Origin: Pseudomonas sp. GM50
GTDB taxonomy: Bacteria; Pseudomonadota; Gammaproteobacteria; Pseudomonadales; Pseudomonadaceae
Direction of reading: 5' to 3'
NCBI RefSeq assembly: GCF_000282375.1
Contig: NZ_AKJK01000042.1
Location: 310,001 to 374,000 of the forward strand
DNA length: 64,000 nucleotides
Below the pieces are notes generated by a model that saw only the letters and a program-made list of their open reading frames with translations, made no database searches and was not told the DNA's origin. Shown here in pieces: positions 45,275 to 52,857 of the stretch. The position numbers were made by a program, and so were the translations under genes. Numbering within the stretch: position 1 is the first letter of the stretch; each line of letters starts with the position of its first letter.

Positions 45275-45838
45275 ATGACCGCTTTTGTACAAGTAATGAA
45301 TGAACTTCGTGATTATCATAAGAACAAACTGGCGGGGGGGCATGCTATCGCTCCTCAGCGCCGTAGTCTGTCGAGCATTAGTACCGTCAGCGAAGTGACC
45401 CCTGAAGTTACTCGCGAGCTGGATGCGCTTCAAAAAATGTCTAAAGAACTGGCGGAAACTCAAAATGAAAGCATGGAGCTGAGCATCATTAATGATGCCC
45501 AAGCCCTCAGCAATGCAGGTGGAAGCCAGTCGGCCACTGAAGCATTCAAACAAAAAATGAATGAGCGAAGGGAGCGTGAAAAGACACTTTCCGCGGAGAA
45601 TATCGACAAGATTTTTGACTCTGCCATTAAAATTGGTGAGCGTCATCCGGCCGCCCAAGACGCAATTGTCAGTGTCTCTGAACTTATTTCTGGCTTGTTC
45701 CGGGAAATGTCGAAGCTCTTCAACGATTTCATTATTAAGGTAGTGGCGAAAGTGACGATCTGGATCCAGACTGCCTTCGAGGATATCAAAAATACGTTTG
45801 GCAACATTAGTGGCTGGATCAGAGGCTGGTTTGTTTGA
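45275..45838 (+). CDS. Orphan helical protein with amphipathic C-terminus
   Basis: A 187-residue protein I do not recognise. It has no signal peptide. Residues 1-110 are polar and helical (KKMSKELAETQNE-type heptads, EAFKQKMNERREREKTL); the last 60 residues are hydrophobic/amphipathic (SELISGLFREMSKLFNDF, VAKVTIWIQTAFEDIKN, GWIRGWFV). The design resembles secreted effectors or pore-forming small proteins, but no motif proves it. Its DNA is AT-richer than the neighbours. The leader ATTAAAAGGATTTAA is shared with the orphan gene at 47231. RBS AAAAGG precedes the ATG. Confidence 0.65.
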   Translation: MTAFVQVMNELRDYHKNKLAGGHAIAPQRRSLSSISTVSEVTPEVTRELDALQKMSKELAETQNESMELSIINDAQALSNAGGSQSATEAFKQKMNERREREKTLSAENIDKIFDSAIKIGERHPAAQDAIVSVSELISGLFREMSKLFNDFIIKVVAKVTIWIQTAFEDIKNTFGNISGWIRGWFV

Positions 45839-45913
45839 TCATCACGCTTGACGTTCAAATGTGTGGGGCGTTATCCAATCATCAACGTGGGTGAATCGGT
45901 CTCATGCAATCTG

Positions 45914-45945
45914 GTCGTTGGTTGATCATCTGTGATATCAACGAC
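45914..45945 (+). terminator. Candidate terminator after the orphan gene at 45275
   Basis: Two-step hairpin: outer stem GTCGTTG / CAACGAC, inner ATCA / TGAT, followed by CTTATTCTTATA. The T-tract is interrupted, so this is a weak call. Confidence 0.4.
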
Positions 45946-45978
45946 CTTATTCTTATAGGGGGGCAACCCTCCTGTACC

Positions 45979-47037
45979 TTATATCAACGACATCTGGCGA
46001 CCCGGCGGACAAAAGGCTTCGCAATCCAGATTGAAACCTTCCCGATTATTGAGCCCCAGACGCTTGATGGTTTTGGCGAAGCGTTGCGCCAACAGGTCGG
46101 CAAACGGCCCTTCACCGCGCATTCTGGCACCGAACCGGCTGTCGTAAAGCTCGCCACCACGGCTTTGGCGGATCAGGCTCAACACATGAGCTGCACGCTG
46201 AGGATAGTGGGCGGCCAGCCACTCTTCGAACAGCGGCGCCACTTCCAGCGGCAGGCGCAACATCATGTAGGCCGCACTTTGCGCGCCGGCCGCATGGGCT
46301 TCGGTCAGCAGGCTTTCGAGTTCGCTGTCGTTGATCATCGGAATCATCGGTGAACACAAAACACCCACCGGAACCCCGGCTTCGCGCATCACCCGGATCG
46401 CCCGCAGCCGCGCCTTGGGTGCCGCGGCGCGAGGTTCGAGAATGCGTTTGAGTTCATCATCCAGCGTGGTCAGGCTGATCATCACCGCCACCAGCCTTTG
46501 CTCGGCGAGTTCGGCCAGCAGGTCCAGATCGCGAAGAATCAGCGAGCCCTTGGTGATAATGGTCACCGGATGGCGGTAGCGCAGCAGCACTTCGAGAGTC
46601 TTGCGGGTAATTCTGTGTTCACGCTCGATCGGCTGGTAAGGGTCGGTGTTGGAGCCCAGGTTGATTGGCGCGCATTGATATCCGCGTTTGGACAGTTGCT
46701 CCTCCAGGACATCGGCGGCGTTGGTCTTGGCGATCAGTTTGGTTTCGAAATCCAGCCCTGGTGACAGGTCCCAATAGGCGTGGCTGGGTCGCGCGTAGCA
46801 ATAGATGCATCCGTGTTCGCAACCACGATAGGGATTGATCGAGCGATCGAAGGGTAAGTCCGGCGAGTTGTTGCGGGTAATGATGGATTTTGCCGTTTCA
46901 ATGCGCACCTCGGTGCCTTGGGTGATTGGCGCTTCCTGATACCAGCCGTCATCCTCGGCCACTGAACGGTTAGGCGCGAAGCGGTTGTGCGGGTTGGTGG
47001 CGGTGCCGCGGCCGCGAGGGGGCAGGGAGGTGTTCAT
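45979..47037 (-). CDS. PA0069-family radical SAM protein
   Basis: Radical SAM enzyme of unknown substrate, 352 residues. The [4Fe-4S] motif is CEHGCIYC (about residue 73) in NPYRGCEHGCIYCYARPSHAYWDL, followed by NLGSNTDPYQPIEREHRITR and TIITKGSLILRD, as in spore photoproduct lyase relatives. A perfect-palindrome LexA box lies 17 bases before the start. The P. aeruginosa homologue is in the LexA regulon, so a DNA-damage role is likely. It has orphan genes on either side. Confidence 0.92.
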   Translation of the reverse strand: MNTSLPPRGRGTATNPHNRFAPNRSVAEDDGWYQEAPITQGTEVRIETAKSIITRNNSPDLPFDRSINPYRGCEHGCIYCYARPSHAYWDLSPGLDFETKLIAKTNAADVLEEQLSKRGYQCAPINLGSNTDPYQPIEREHRITRKTLEVLLRYRHPVTIITKGSLILRDLDLLAELAEQRLVAVMISLTTLDDELKRILEPRAAAPKARLRAIRVMREAGVPVGVLCSPMIPMINDSELESLLTEAHAAGAQSAAYMMLRLPLEVAPLFEEWLAAHYPQRAAHVLSLIRQSRGGELYDSRFGARMRGEGPFADLLAQRFAKTIKRLGLNNREGFNLDCEAFCPPGRQMSLI

Positions 47038-47053
47038 CGACGTGATCCTTTAG

Positions 47054-47069
47054 CTGTATGTACATACAG
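47054..47069. promoter_or_regulatory. LexA (SOS) box upstream of the radical SAM gene
   Basis: CTGTATGTACATACAG: the CTGT-N8-ACAG SOS box as a perfect palindrome, 17 bases above the start codon at 47037. The gap is short enough that bound LexA would block the promoter. Confidence 0.85.
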
Positions 47070-47230
47070 TATACGAGCGTGACGGAGTCGACCAGTGCCG
47101 TTCGGCGCCTGACAATTTTAAGCTTCGTCATTATGCGAAACATAAAGCGCGTGGCACTTTTATCTGTGTTGTTAGTATTCTTCGCTTCACACGAAGTTGT
47201 CGTGTTTTCAATATTAAAAGGATTTAATAG

Positions 47231-47533
47231 ATGTCTGTATACAATCAGCGTGGCGTGTTTTTACAATTACTGACTCCTTCAATCGTTAGTCCAAAAGAAG
47301 TTCGGGTTTCCATGCAGTTTGCGCTGAAGGAGGAAGGTTATGATCCTGAAAACCGAGCACTTACGTATTCGCTGCTGGACTCCAGTACCCGCGAGGCCGT
47401 GTCGAATGATGGCGGTGTGACCTTTACCATGGGTGGAGTACCCGATGTCAACGGAAATGGTGGAATCGACGCGCAAGATAAAGTTGTTTTGGTTGCCTTG
47501 GCGAAAGCCTATTCAAAAATCATTAACCCTTGA
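47231..47533 (+). CDS. Orphan small protein with dockerin/EF-hand-like loop
   Basis: A 100-residue protein, unrecognised. No signal peptide. Residues about 69-86 read DVNGNGGIDAQDKVVLVAL, which fits the dockerin/EF-hand calcium loop pattern D-x-N-x-N-G-x-I-D-x-x-D. The rest is mixed beta/alpha (VRVSMQFALKEEGYDPENRALTYSLLDSS). The DNA is AT-richer than the surroundings, and the leader ATTAAAAGGATTTAA is the same as at 45275. A clear terminator follows at 47595. It stands alone between the SOS gene and tpbA. Confidence 0.65.
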   Translation: MSVYNQRGVFLQLLTPSIVSPKEVRVSMQFALKEEGYDPENRALTYSLLDSSTREAVSNDGGVTFTMGGVPDVNGNGGIDAQDKVVLVALAKAYSKIINP

Positions 47534-47594
47534 TTGCAACTTTGCTTCAGCTATCCATGAATATTGATAAATTTATGGTTCAGTGATTGCTCCT

Positions 47595-47625
47595 AAACGA
47601 TACGGAACTTCTCCGTGTCGTTTTT
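47595..47625 (+). terminator. Terminator of the gene at 47231
   Basis: Stem AAACGATACGGA / TCCGTGTCGTTT (one G-T pair) with an ACTTC loop and five or more T after. It lies 60 bases below the stop. Confidence 0.85.
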
Positions 47626-47761
47626 ATTAGAGAAGTTCACAGGGGTTGCGAAGAAATCCGGATGAGCCGTTCAATTCACGATTCTTTGACGGCAGGCTCA
47701 CAGGCCTTTGACTGCTCGCGGCTGAAGCTATGCAGCACCTATTCAATACGGTTGTCCGAGC

Positions 47762-48409
47762 ATGTCCCGACTGCACCTCTTGCCTGCGACATTTCTATTG
47801 TCACTGGCCGCATTTTTCAATCTGACATTGGCCCATGCGGACGACATCGCGTCCCCCCGCCCGGCGGAATGGGCCCAATCGGTCGAAGTGCAATACAACC
47901 TCTATCAAATGTCCCCGACGCTCTATCGCAGCGCATTGCCGGATCAGGGAGCGGTGCCGTTACTGGAAAGGCTCAAGGTCGCAACCGTTATCAACTTCTT
48001 GCCCGAATCGGATTCACGCTGGTTATCCACGCCAGGTATCGCGCAGGTACAACTGCCTTATCGCACCAATCACGTGGATGATGCGGATGTGCTCAAGGCC
48101 CTTCGCACAATTCAGACCGCCGAGGCCAAAGGCCCTGTGCTTATGCACTGTAAACACGGTTCGGATCGTACCGGCCTGATGGCCGCGATGTACCGGGTGG
48201 TGGTGCAAGGCTGGAGCAAAGAGGATGCCCTGAACGAAATGACCCAGGGTGGCTTTGGTGACAGCACCCATTTCAAGGACGGTGTGCGTTACATGATGCA
48301 GGCCGATGTCGACAAACTTCGTACGGCGTTGGCCAATGGTGATTGCAGCACGAGTCCATTTGCCAGTTGCTCGATGAAGAACTGGTTCAAATCGGCCCAT
48401 GTCGAGTAA
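47762..48409 (+). CDS. tpbA: TpbA-like periplasmic dual-specificity phosphatase
   Basis: Cysteine-based protein phosphatase exported to the periplasm, 215 residues. Signal peptide ends TLAHADD (about residue 26). Catalytic loop HCKHGSDRTG (Cys-x5-Arg, about residues 129-138), with LYQMSPTLYRSALPDQG and MYRVVVQGWSKEDALNEM flanking it, all close to P. aeruginosa TpbA. TpbA there dephosphorylates the diguanylate cyclase TpbB and lowers c-di-GMP. tpbB is not adjacent here, so the partner is unknown. Confidence 0.88.
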   Translation: MSRLHLLPATFLLSLAAFFNLTLAHADDIASPRPAEWAQSVEVQYNLYQMSPTLYRSALPDQGAVPLLERLKVATVINFLPESDSRWLSTPGIAQVQLPYRTNHVDDADVLKALRTIQTAEAKGPVLMHCKHGSDRTGLMAAMYRVVVQGWSKEDALNEMTQGGFGDSTHFKDGVRYMMQADVDKLRTALANGDCSTSPFASCSMKNWFKSAHVE

Positions 48410-48455
48410 GTAATACCTCCCACTGCATGGCGCAGTGGAAGGTGGTTTCCGGCAC

Positions 48456-48743
48456 TCAGTGGTGCTCGTCTGGTTTCTTCTTCAACTTCGGGTTCGGAAA
48501 AAACTGCACGGCCTGGACCTTGGCGTCCGGCACCTTGAGCGCCAAGGTATTGACCCGCGTGCCCAATTCCTTGGGCACCGACAGACCTTGTTCATTCAGC
48601 GTGTCGGAATACCCGCAGGCCACGCACTCGCGATGCGGAACTGTGTCTTCGCTCCACATCATCAACTTGTCCGGCTCGCTGCAGGCCGGGCAGACCGCCC
48701 CGGCGATAAAGCGTTTTTTGGTAATCACAGGTCCCTCACTCAT
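48456..48743 (-). CDS. yheV: YheV family putative zinc ribbon protein
   Basis: A 95-residue protein of unknown function. Two CxxC pairs (VCPACSEPD and ECVACGYSD) form a zinc ribbon, between residues 18 and 45. The tail is PKLKKKPDEHH. Its ATG overlaps the prlC stop by four bases (ATGA), the standard prlC-yheV pairing. Confidence 0.9.
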   Translation of the reverse strand: MSEGPVITKKRFIAGAVCPACSEPDKLMMWSEDTVPHRECVACGYSDTLNEQGLSVPKELGTRVNTLALKVPDAKVQAVQFFPNPKLKKKPDEHH

Positions 48744-50791
48744 GCTGCCGCGTCCTCACTCAGGCCGCTGTGGCGCAAGAGTGCGTCAATCGATGGCGCA
48801 CGGCCACGGAAGTCGACGAACAGCACCATTGGCTCTTGGGAACCACCACGCGCCAGGATCGCTTCACGGAACGCGCGGCCGGTCTCGGCATTGAGCACGC
48901 CGTCTTCTTCGAATTTCGAGAAGGCATCGGCCGACAATACTTCAGCCCACTTATAGCTGTAGTAACCCGCCGCGTAACCACCGGCAAAGATGTGGGCGAA
49001 GCTGTTGGGGAAACGGTTGTAGGCTGGCGGACGCATGACCGAGACTTCGTCGCGCACGCCTTCGAGCACTTGCAGCACGCTGCGGCCGTCGCCGTGGGTG
49101 GCGTGCAATTCGAAGTCGAACAGCGAGAATTCCAGTTGGCGGACCATCATCAGGCCGGACTGGAAGTTCTTCGCCGCGAGCATTTTCTCCAGCAGATCCT
49201 GAGGCAACGGCTCGCCGGTTTCGTAGTGACCGGAAATCAGCGCCAGACCTTCTGGCTCCCAGCACCAGTTTTCCATGAACTGGCTTGGCAGCTCGACCGC
49301 ATCCCAGGCCACGCCATTGATGCCGGACACGCCAGCGTGCTCGACGCGGGTCAGCAGGTGATGCAGGCCGTGACCGAATTCGTGGAACAGGGTGGTCACT
49401 TCATCGTGGGTCAGCAGGGCTGGTTTACCGCTGTCGGCCGGGGTGAAGTTGCACACCAGATTCGCCACTGGGCTTTGCAGCACGCCGTTGATCGTGCGGC
49501 GATGATCGCGGGCGCCATCCATCCAGGCCCCGCCGCGCTTGTTGGCGCGGGCATACAGATCGAAGAAGAACCGGCCGACGTGCTGGCCGTTTTCCTTGAT
49601 TTCGAACAGGCGGACGTCTGGATGCCAGGTATCGAAGCCTTTCAGCTCGGCGATCTCGATGCCGTACAGGCGCTGGACGATGCTGAACAAACCACCCAGA
49701 ACCTTGTCGATCGGGAAGTACGCGCGAAGGGTTTCCTGGGCGACGCTATAGCGCTGTTCGCGAAGTTTTTCACCGTAGAAACCACTGTCCCAGCTTTGCA
49801 GCTCCGGGCAGCCCTGTTCGGCGGCGTAGGCCTTGAGCTGTTGCAGATCCTGGATGGCGAACGGTTTGCTGCGCTTGGCCAGGTCGCGCAGGAAACTCAG
49901 TACCTGATCATTGGATTCGGCCATTTTGGTGGCCAGGCTCAGCTCCGAGAAGCTGGTGAAACCCAATAGTTTTGCCAGTTCCTGACGCAGGTCGAGGATT
50001 TCTTCCATGACCGGTCCGTTGTCATTCTGACCGGCATTCGGGCCTTGGTCCGACGCACGGGTGCAGTAGGCGGCGTAGACTTCTTCACGCAGGGCGCGGT
50101 CCTGGGCGTAGGTCATCACCGCGTAGTAACTCGGGAATTCCAGGGTGATCAACCAGCCATCGAGCTCTTTGGCTTGCGCGGCGGCGGCCATTTGCGCCTT
50201 GGCCGACTCGGTCAGACCGGCGAGGGCGGCTTCGTCGGTGACGTGCTTGGTCCAGGCCTGGGTGGCGTCGAGCAGCTGGTTGGAGAAGCGGCTGCCCAGC
50301 TCCGACAGTTTGCTCTGCACGTCGGCGTAACGCTTTTGTTCGGCTTCAGGCAGGTCGATACCCGACAGACGGAAGTCACGCAGGGCGTGTTCCAGGATGG
50401 TTTTCTGTGCGACGTCGAAACCGGCGGCCTCCGGGCTGTTAGCCAGCGCTTCATAGGCCTGAAACAGTTCACGGTTCTGGCCCAGCTCGGTGGCGTAGGC
50501 GCTCAGGGCCGGCAGGCAGGACTCATAGGCTTCGCGCAACTCAGCGCTGTTGCACACGGCGTTGAGATGGCTGACCGGGCTCCAGGCGGCGCCCAGACGA
50601 TCGTTGAGTTCATCCATCGCCAGCACCAGGCCAGCCCAGGTCGGTTGTTTGCCCTGGGTTTTGAGGATGTCGACGATGGCGGCGCGGTTGTCAGCCAGGA
50701 TCTTTTCAATGGCCGGTTGCACGTGTTCGGCACGGATCGCCGAGAATGGCGGCAGGTCGTAGGACTGCAGAAGAGGGTTGTTCACGCTCAC
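48740..50791 (-). CDS. prlC: Oligopeptidase A (PrlC, M3 family)
   Basis: Zinc metallopeptidase of the cytoplasm that degrades short peptides such as cleaved signal peptides, 683 residues. Zinc site FHEFGHGLHHL with the third ligand Glu in GVAWDAVELPSQFMENW. The open frame extends 13 codons further up, but the GTG at 50791 is chosen: it gives the usual NNPLLQSYDLPPF N-terminus and has AAGG eight bases before. It reads divergently from the gamma-carbonic-anhydrase gene. Confidence 0.95.
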   Translation of the reverse strand: MSVNNPLLQSYDLPPFSAIRAEHVQPAIEKILADNRAAIVDILKTQGKQPTWAGLVLAMDELNDRLGAAWSPVSHLNAVCNSAELREAYESCLPALSAYATELGQNRELFQAYEALANSPEAAGFDVAQKTILEHALRDFRLSGIDLPEAEQKRYADVQSKLSELGSRFSNQLLDATQAWTKHVTDEAALAGLTESAKAQMAAAAQAKELDGWLITLEFPSYYAVMTYAQDRALREEVYAAYCTRASDQGPNAGQNDNGPVMEEILDLRQELAKLLGFTSFSELSLATKMAESNDQVLSFLRDLAKRSKPFAIQDLQQLKAYAAEQGCPELQSWDSGFYGEKLREQRYSVAQETLRAYFPIDKVLGGLFSIVQRLYGIEIAELKGFDTWHPDVRLFEIKENGQHVGRFFFDLYARANKRGGAWMDGARDHRRTINGVLQSPVANLVCNFTPADSGKPALLTHDEVTTLFHEFGHGLHHLLTRVEHAGVSGINGVAWDAVELPSQFMENWCWEPEGLALISGHYETGEPLPQDLLEKMLAAKNFQSGLMMVRQLEFSLFDFELHATHGDGRSVLQVLEGVRDEVSVMRPPAYNRFPNSFAHIFAGGYAAGYYSYKWAEVLSADAFSKFEEDGVLNAETGRAFREAILARGGSQEPMVLFVDFRGRAPSIDALLRHSGLSEDAAA

Positions 50792-50892
50792 GGTTGGCAC
50801 CTTGGCTGGAAAACATGCGGGAAGAAACATGGCCCCATCTTAATTACAATCGACGCTCACCGCAGCTATCAGCAAAAGAGAGAGAGCCTATC

Positions 50893-51447
50893 GTGACCCT
50901 TCGCAAGTATCAGAACCACACGCCGCTGCTGGGTAAAGGCGCCTTTGTCGACGGCTCGGCGGTGGTGATCGGCGACGTCGAAATCGGCGAAGACAGCTCC
51001 GTCTGGCCGCTGACAGTGATCCGCGGCGACATGCACCGCATCCGAATCGGTGCACGCACCAGCGTGCAGGACGGCTGCGTGTTGCACATTACCCACGCCG
51101 GACCATTCAACCCCGATGGCTTCCCGCTGCTGATCGGTGACGATGTGACCATCGCGCATAAAGTCATGCTTCATGGCTGCGCCGTGGGTAACCGGATTCT
51201 GATCGGCATGGGCAGCATCGTCATGGACGGTGCGGTCGTCGAGGACGATGTGATCATCGGTGCCGGCAGCCTGGTGCCCCCGGGCAAGCGCCTGGAAAGC
51301 GGGTTTCTCTATGTCGGTAGCCCGGTGAAACAGATCCGACCGCTGACTGACAAGGAAAAAGCCTTTTTCACCTACAGCGCGGCGAACTACGTGAAGCTCA
51401 AGGATCTGCACCTGGCCGAAGGCTACGACCAGCTCCAAGCCTTTTAA
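50893..51447 (+). CDS. Gamma-carbonic anhydrase-like hexapeptide protein (YrdA/PaaY type)
   Basis: Trimeric left-handed beta-helix protein, 184 residues. Hexapeptide repeats run from about 15 to 150 (AVVIGDVEIGEDSSVW, VIRGDMHRIRIGARTSVQDG). The three zinc histidines are in CVLHITHAGPF and IAHKVMLHGC. The catalytic Glu of archaeal Cam is not in the usual place, so activity is uncertain, as is typical of YrdA proteins. GTG start at 50893 with AGAGAG ahead. Confidence 0.92.
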   Translation: MTLRKYQNHTPLLGKGAFVDGSAVVIGDVEIGEDSSVWPLTVIRGDMHRIRIGARTSVQDGCVLHITHAGPFNPDGFPLLIGDDVTIAHKVMLHGCAVGNRILIGMGSIVMDGAVVEDDVIIGAGSLVPPGKRLESGFLYVGSPVKQIRPLTDKEKAFFTYSAANYVKLKDLHLAEGYDQLQAF

Positions 51448-51483
51448 TAACGGAAAGTGTCTCGCTATTGCTCAGGAATTTTC

Positions 51484-52134
51484 ATGCATTACCAAACCGT
51501 ACTGTTCGACCTTGATGGCACGCTGACCGACCCGCGCGAAGGCATTACCCGCTCCATCCAGTTCGCCTTGGGCAAACTGGGGATCGATGAGCCGGACCTG
51601 ACCAGACTCGAGCACTTCATCGGCCCGCCGTTGTTGCAAGCGTTCATGCAGTTCTACGACTTCGACGAGCCCAAGGCCTGGGAAGCGGTGAACTTCTATC
51701 GCGAGCGCTTCAAGGTCACCGGTCTGTATGAAAACCGCGTGTTCGACGGCGTCACGCCACTGCTGGAAACCCTGGTTGGGCAAGGGCGACAGCTGTACAT
51801 CGCGACCTCCAAACCATGGGTTTTCGCCCGGGAAATCGCCCGACACTTCGACTTCGCCAGGCATTTCAAAGTGATTTACGGCAGCGAGCTGGATGGCACT
51901 CGGACCAACAAGGTCGAGCTGATTGCCCACTTGATGAGCGAAGAAGGCCTGGACCCGGCCAATACGCTGATGATTGGCGACCGTAAACACGATCTGATCG
52001 GCGCCCGCAGCAATGGACTGGACGCGGCAGCGGTGGGTTATGGGTTTGGCAGCCGGGAAGAGTTGAGCGCCGAAGCACCGGCGTATCACTTCGAGACGCT
52101 GGAGGAGATGCATCAGGCGTTTTTGCAGCGTTAG
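51484..52134 (+). CDS. HAD-family hydrolase (phosphoglycolate phosphatase-like)
   Basis: Cytoplasmic HAD subfamily IA phosphatase, 216 residues. Motif I LFDLDGTLTDP, motif II YIATSKPW, motif III TNKVELIAHL (Lys), motif IV LMIGDRKHDLIGAR are in order. The helical cap lies at about 17-90. It is close to the Gph/PphA type, but the specific substrate is not evident. It follows the gamma-carbonic-anhydrase gene by 36 bases and is probably cotranscribed with it. Confidence 0.92.
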   Translation: MHYQTVLFDLDGTLTDPREGITRSIQFALGKLGIDEPDLTRLEHFIGPPLLQAFMQFYDFDEPKAWEAVNFYRERFKVTGLYENRVFDGVTPLLETLVGQGRQLYIATSKPWVFAREIARHFDFARHFKVIYGSELDGTRTNKVELIAHLMSEEGLDPANTLMIGDRKHDLIGARSNGLDAAAVGYGFGSREELSAEAPAYHFETLEEMHQAFLQR

Positions 52135-52140
52135 TTGAAT

Positions 52141-52214
52141 CGCCTTCGCGGGCAAGCCTCGCTCCTACAGATGATCGACGGCCCCTGTAGGAGCGAGGCT
52201 TGCCCGCGAAGGCG
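52141..52214. repeat. Upstream REPIN of the RAYT gene
   Basis: Two 30-base arms (52141-52170 and 52185-52214), exact complements, around a 14-base loop ATGATCGACGGCCC. It is almost identical to the REPIN at 52779-52849. Confidence 0.95.
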
Positions 52215-52309
52215 TCCCCCCCAGACACATCCTGAGCAACTGTTCTCGCTCCAATCCCTTCTAATCGTCCTAGCCTTAACACTCCGGCCACGATCAAGGA
52301 GGATCATCA

Positions 52310-52768
52310 TTGCCAGAACTCAAACATGCTCATCGATTGCGCTCCGGGCGATATTCGGAGTCAGGACAGATTTACCTGCTGACTGCCGTGGTTTTGAATC
52401 GAGAACCGTTGTTTCGCAACTTCAATAACGGGCGTCTGGTGGTCGATGCTTTAAGGACGGCTGAGCGAGAAGAGTTTGCGACAACGTTAGCCTGGGTTGT
52501 GATGCCCGATCACTTTCATTGGCTGATTGAGTTAAAAAATACTCAGCTACCTACATTGATCGCCCGTACCAAGTCCCGGATTGCGGTGACGGTCAATCGC
52601 TCGATTCGCCGTCAAGGTCCGGTTTGGCAGCACGGCTATCATGATCGCGCCATTCGCAAGGAAGAAGACTTGCAGGCAGTTGCTCGATACATCGTCGCCA
52701 ATCCGTTGCGAGCGGGGCTGGTGGAGAAGATTGGGGACTATCCGTTGTGGGATGCAATTTGGTTGTGA
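52310..52768 (+). CDS. RAYT (REP-associated tyrosine transposase)
   Basis: IS200/IS605-like Y1 transposase that acts on REP sequences, 152 residues. The metal-binding HUH-type motif is in WVVMPDHFHWLIEL (His-x-His) and the catalytic tyrosine is in AVARYIVANPLRAGLV. Both are intact. Start is TTG at 52310, chosen for the perfect AAGGAGG seven bases before it. The gene is bracketed by two REPINs of one class, with arms the same as at 29701 and 42408, which makes this class its likely substrate. By family knowledge RAYTs spread or maintain REPINs but do not move themselves. Confidence 0.95.
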   Translation: MPELKHAHRLRSGRYSESGQIYLLTAVVLNREPLFRNFNNGRLVVDALRTAEREEFATTLAWVVMPDHFHWLIELKNTQLPTLIARTKSRIAVTVNRSIRRQGPVWQHGYHDRAIRKEEDLQAVARYIVANPLRAGLVEKIGDYPLWDAIWL

Positions 52769-52778
52769 CATTCAAAGA

Positions 52779-52849
52779 CGCCTTCGCGGGCAAGCCTCGC
52801 TCCTACAGATGATCGAAGGCCCCTGTAGGAGCGAGGCTTGCCCGCGAAG
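52779..52849. repeat. Downstream REPIN of the RAYT gene
   Basis: Inverted arms 52779-52808 and 52823-52849 around the loop ATGATCGAAGGCCC, one base different from the loop at 52171. It starts ten bases below the RAYT stop. Confidence 0.95.
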
Positions 52850-52857
52850 AGGCCCGC

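Noticed and set aside
47133-47273. 46-codon frame overlapping the start of the gene at 47231, with a signal-like hydrophobic stretch (RNIKRVALLSVLLVFFAS)
   Set aside because: No ribosome site before its ATG and it overlaps the better gene B in another frame. A leader peptide is possible but not supported.
48770-49969. 399-codon plus-strand frame opposite prlC
   Set aside because: Shadow of prlC; no homology pattern.
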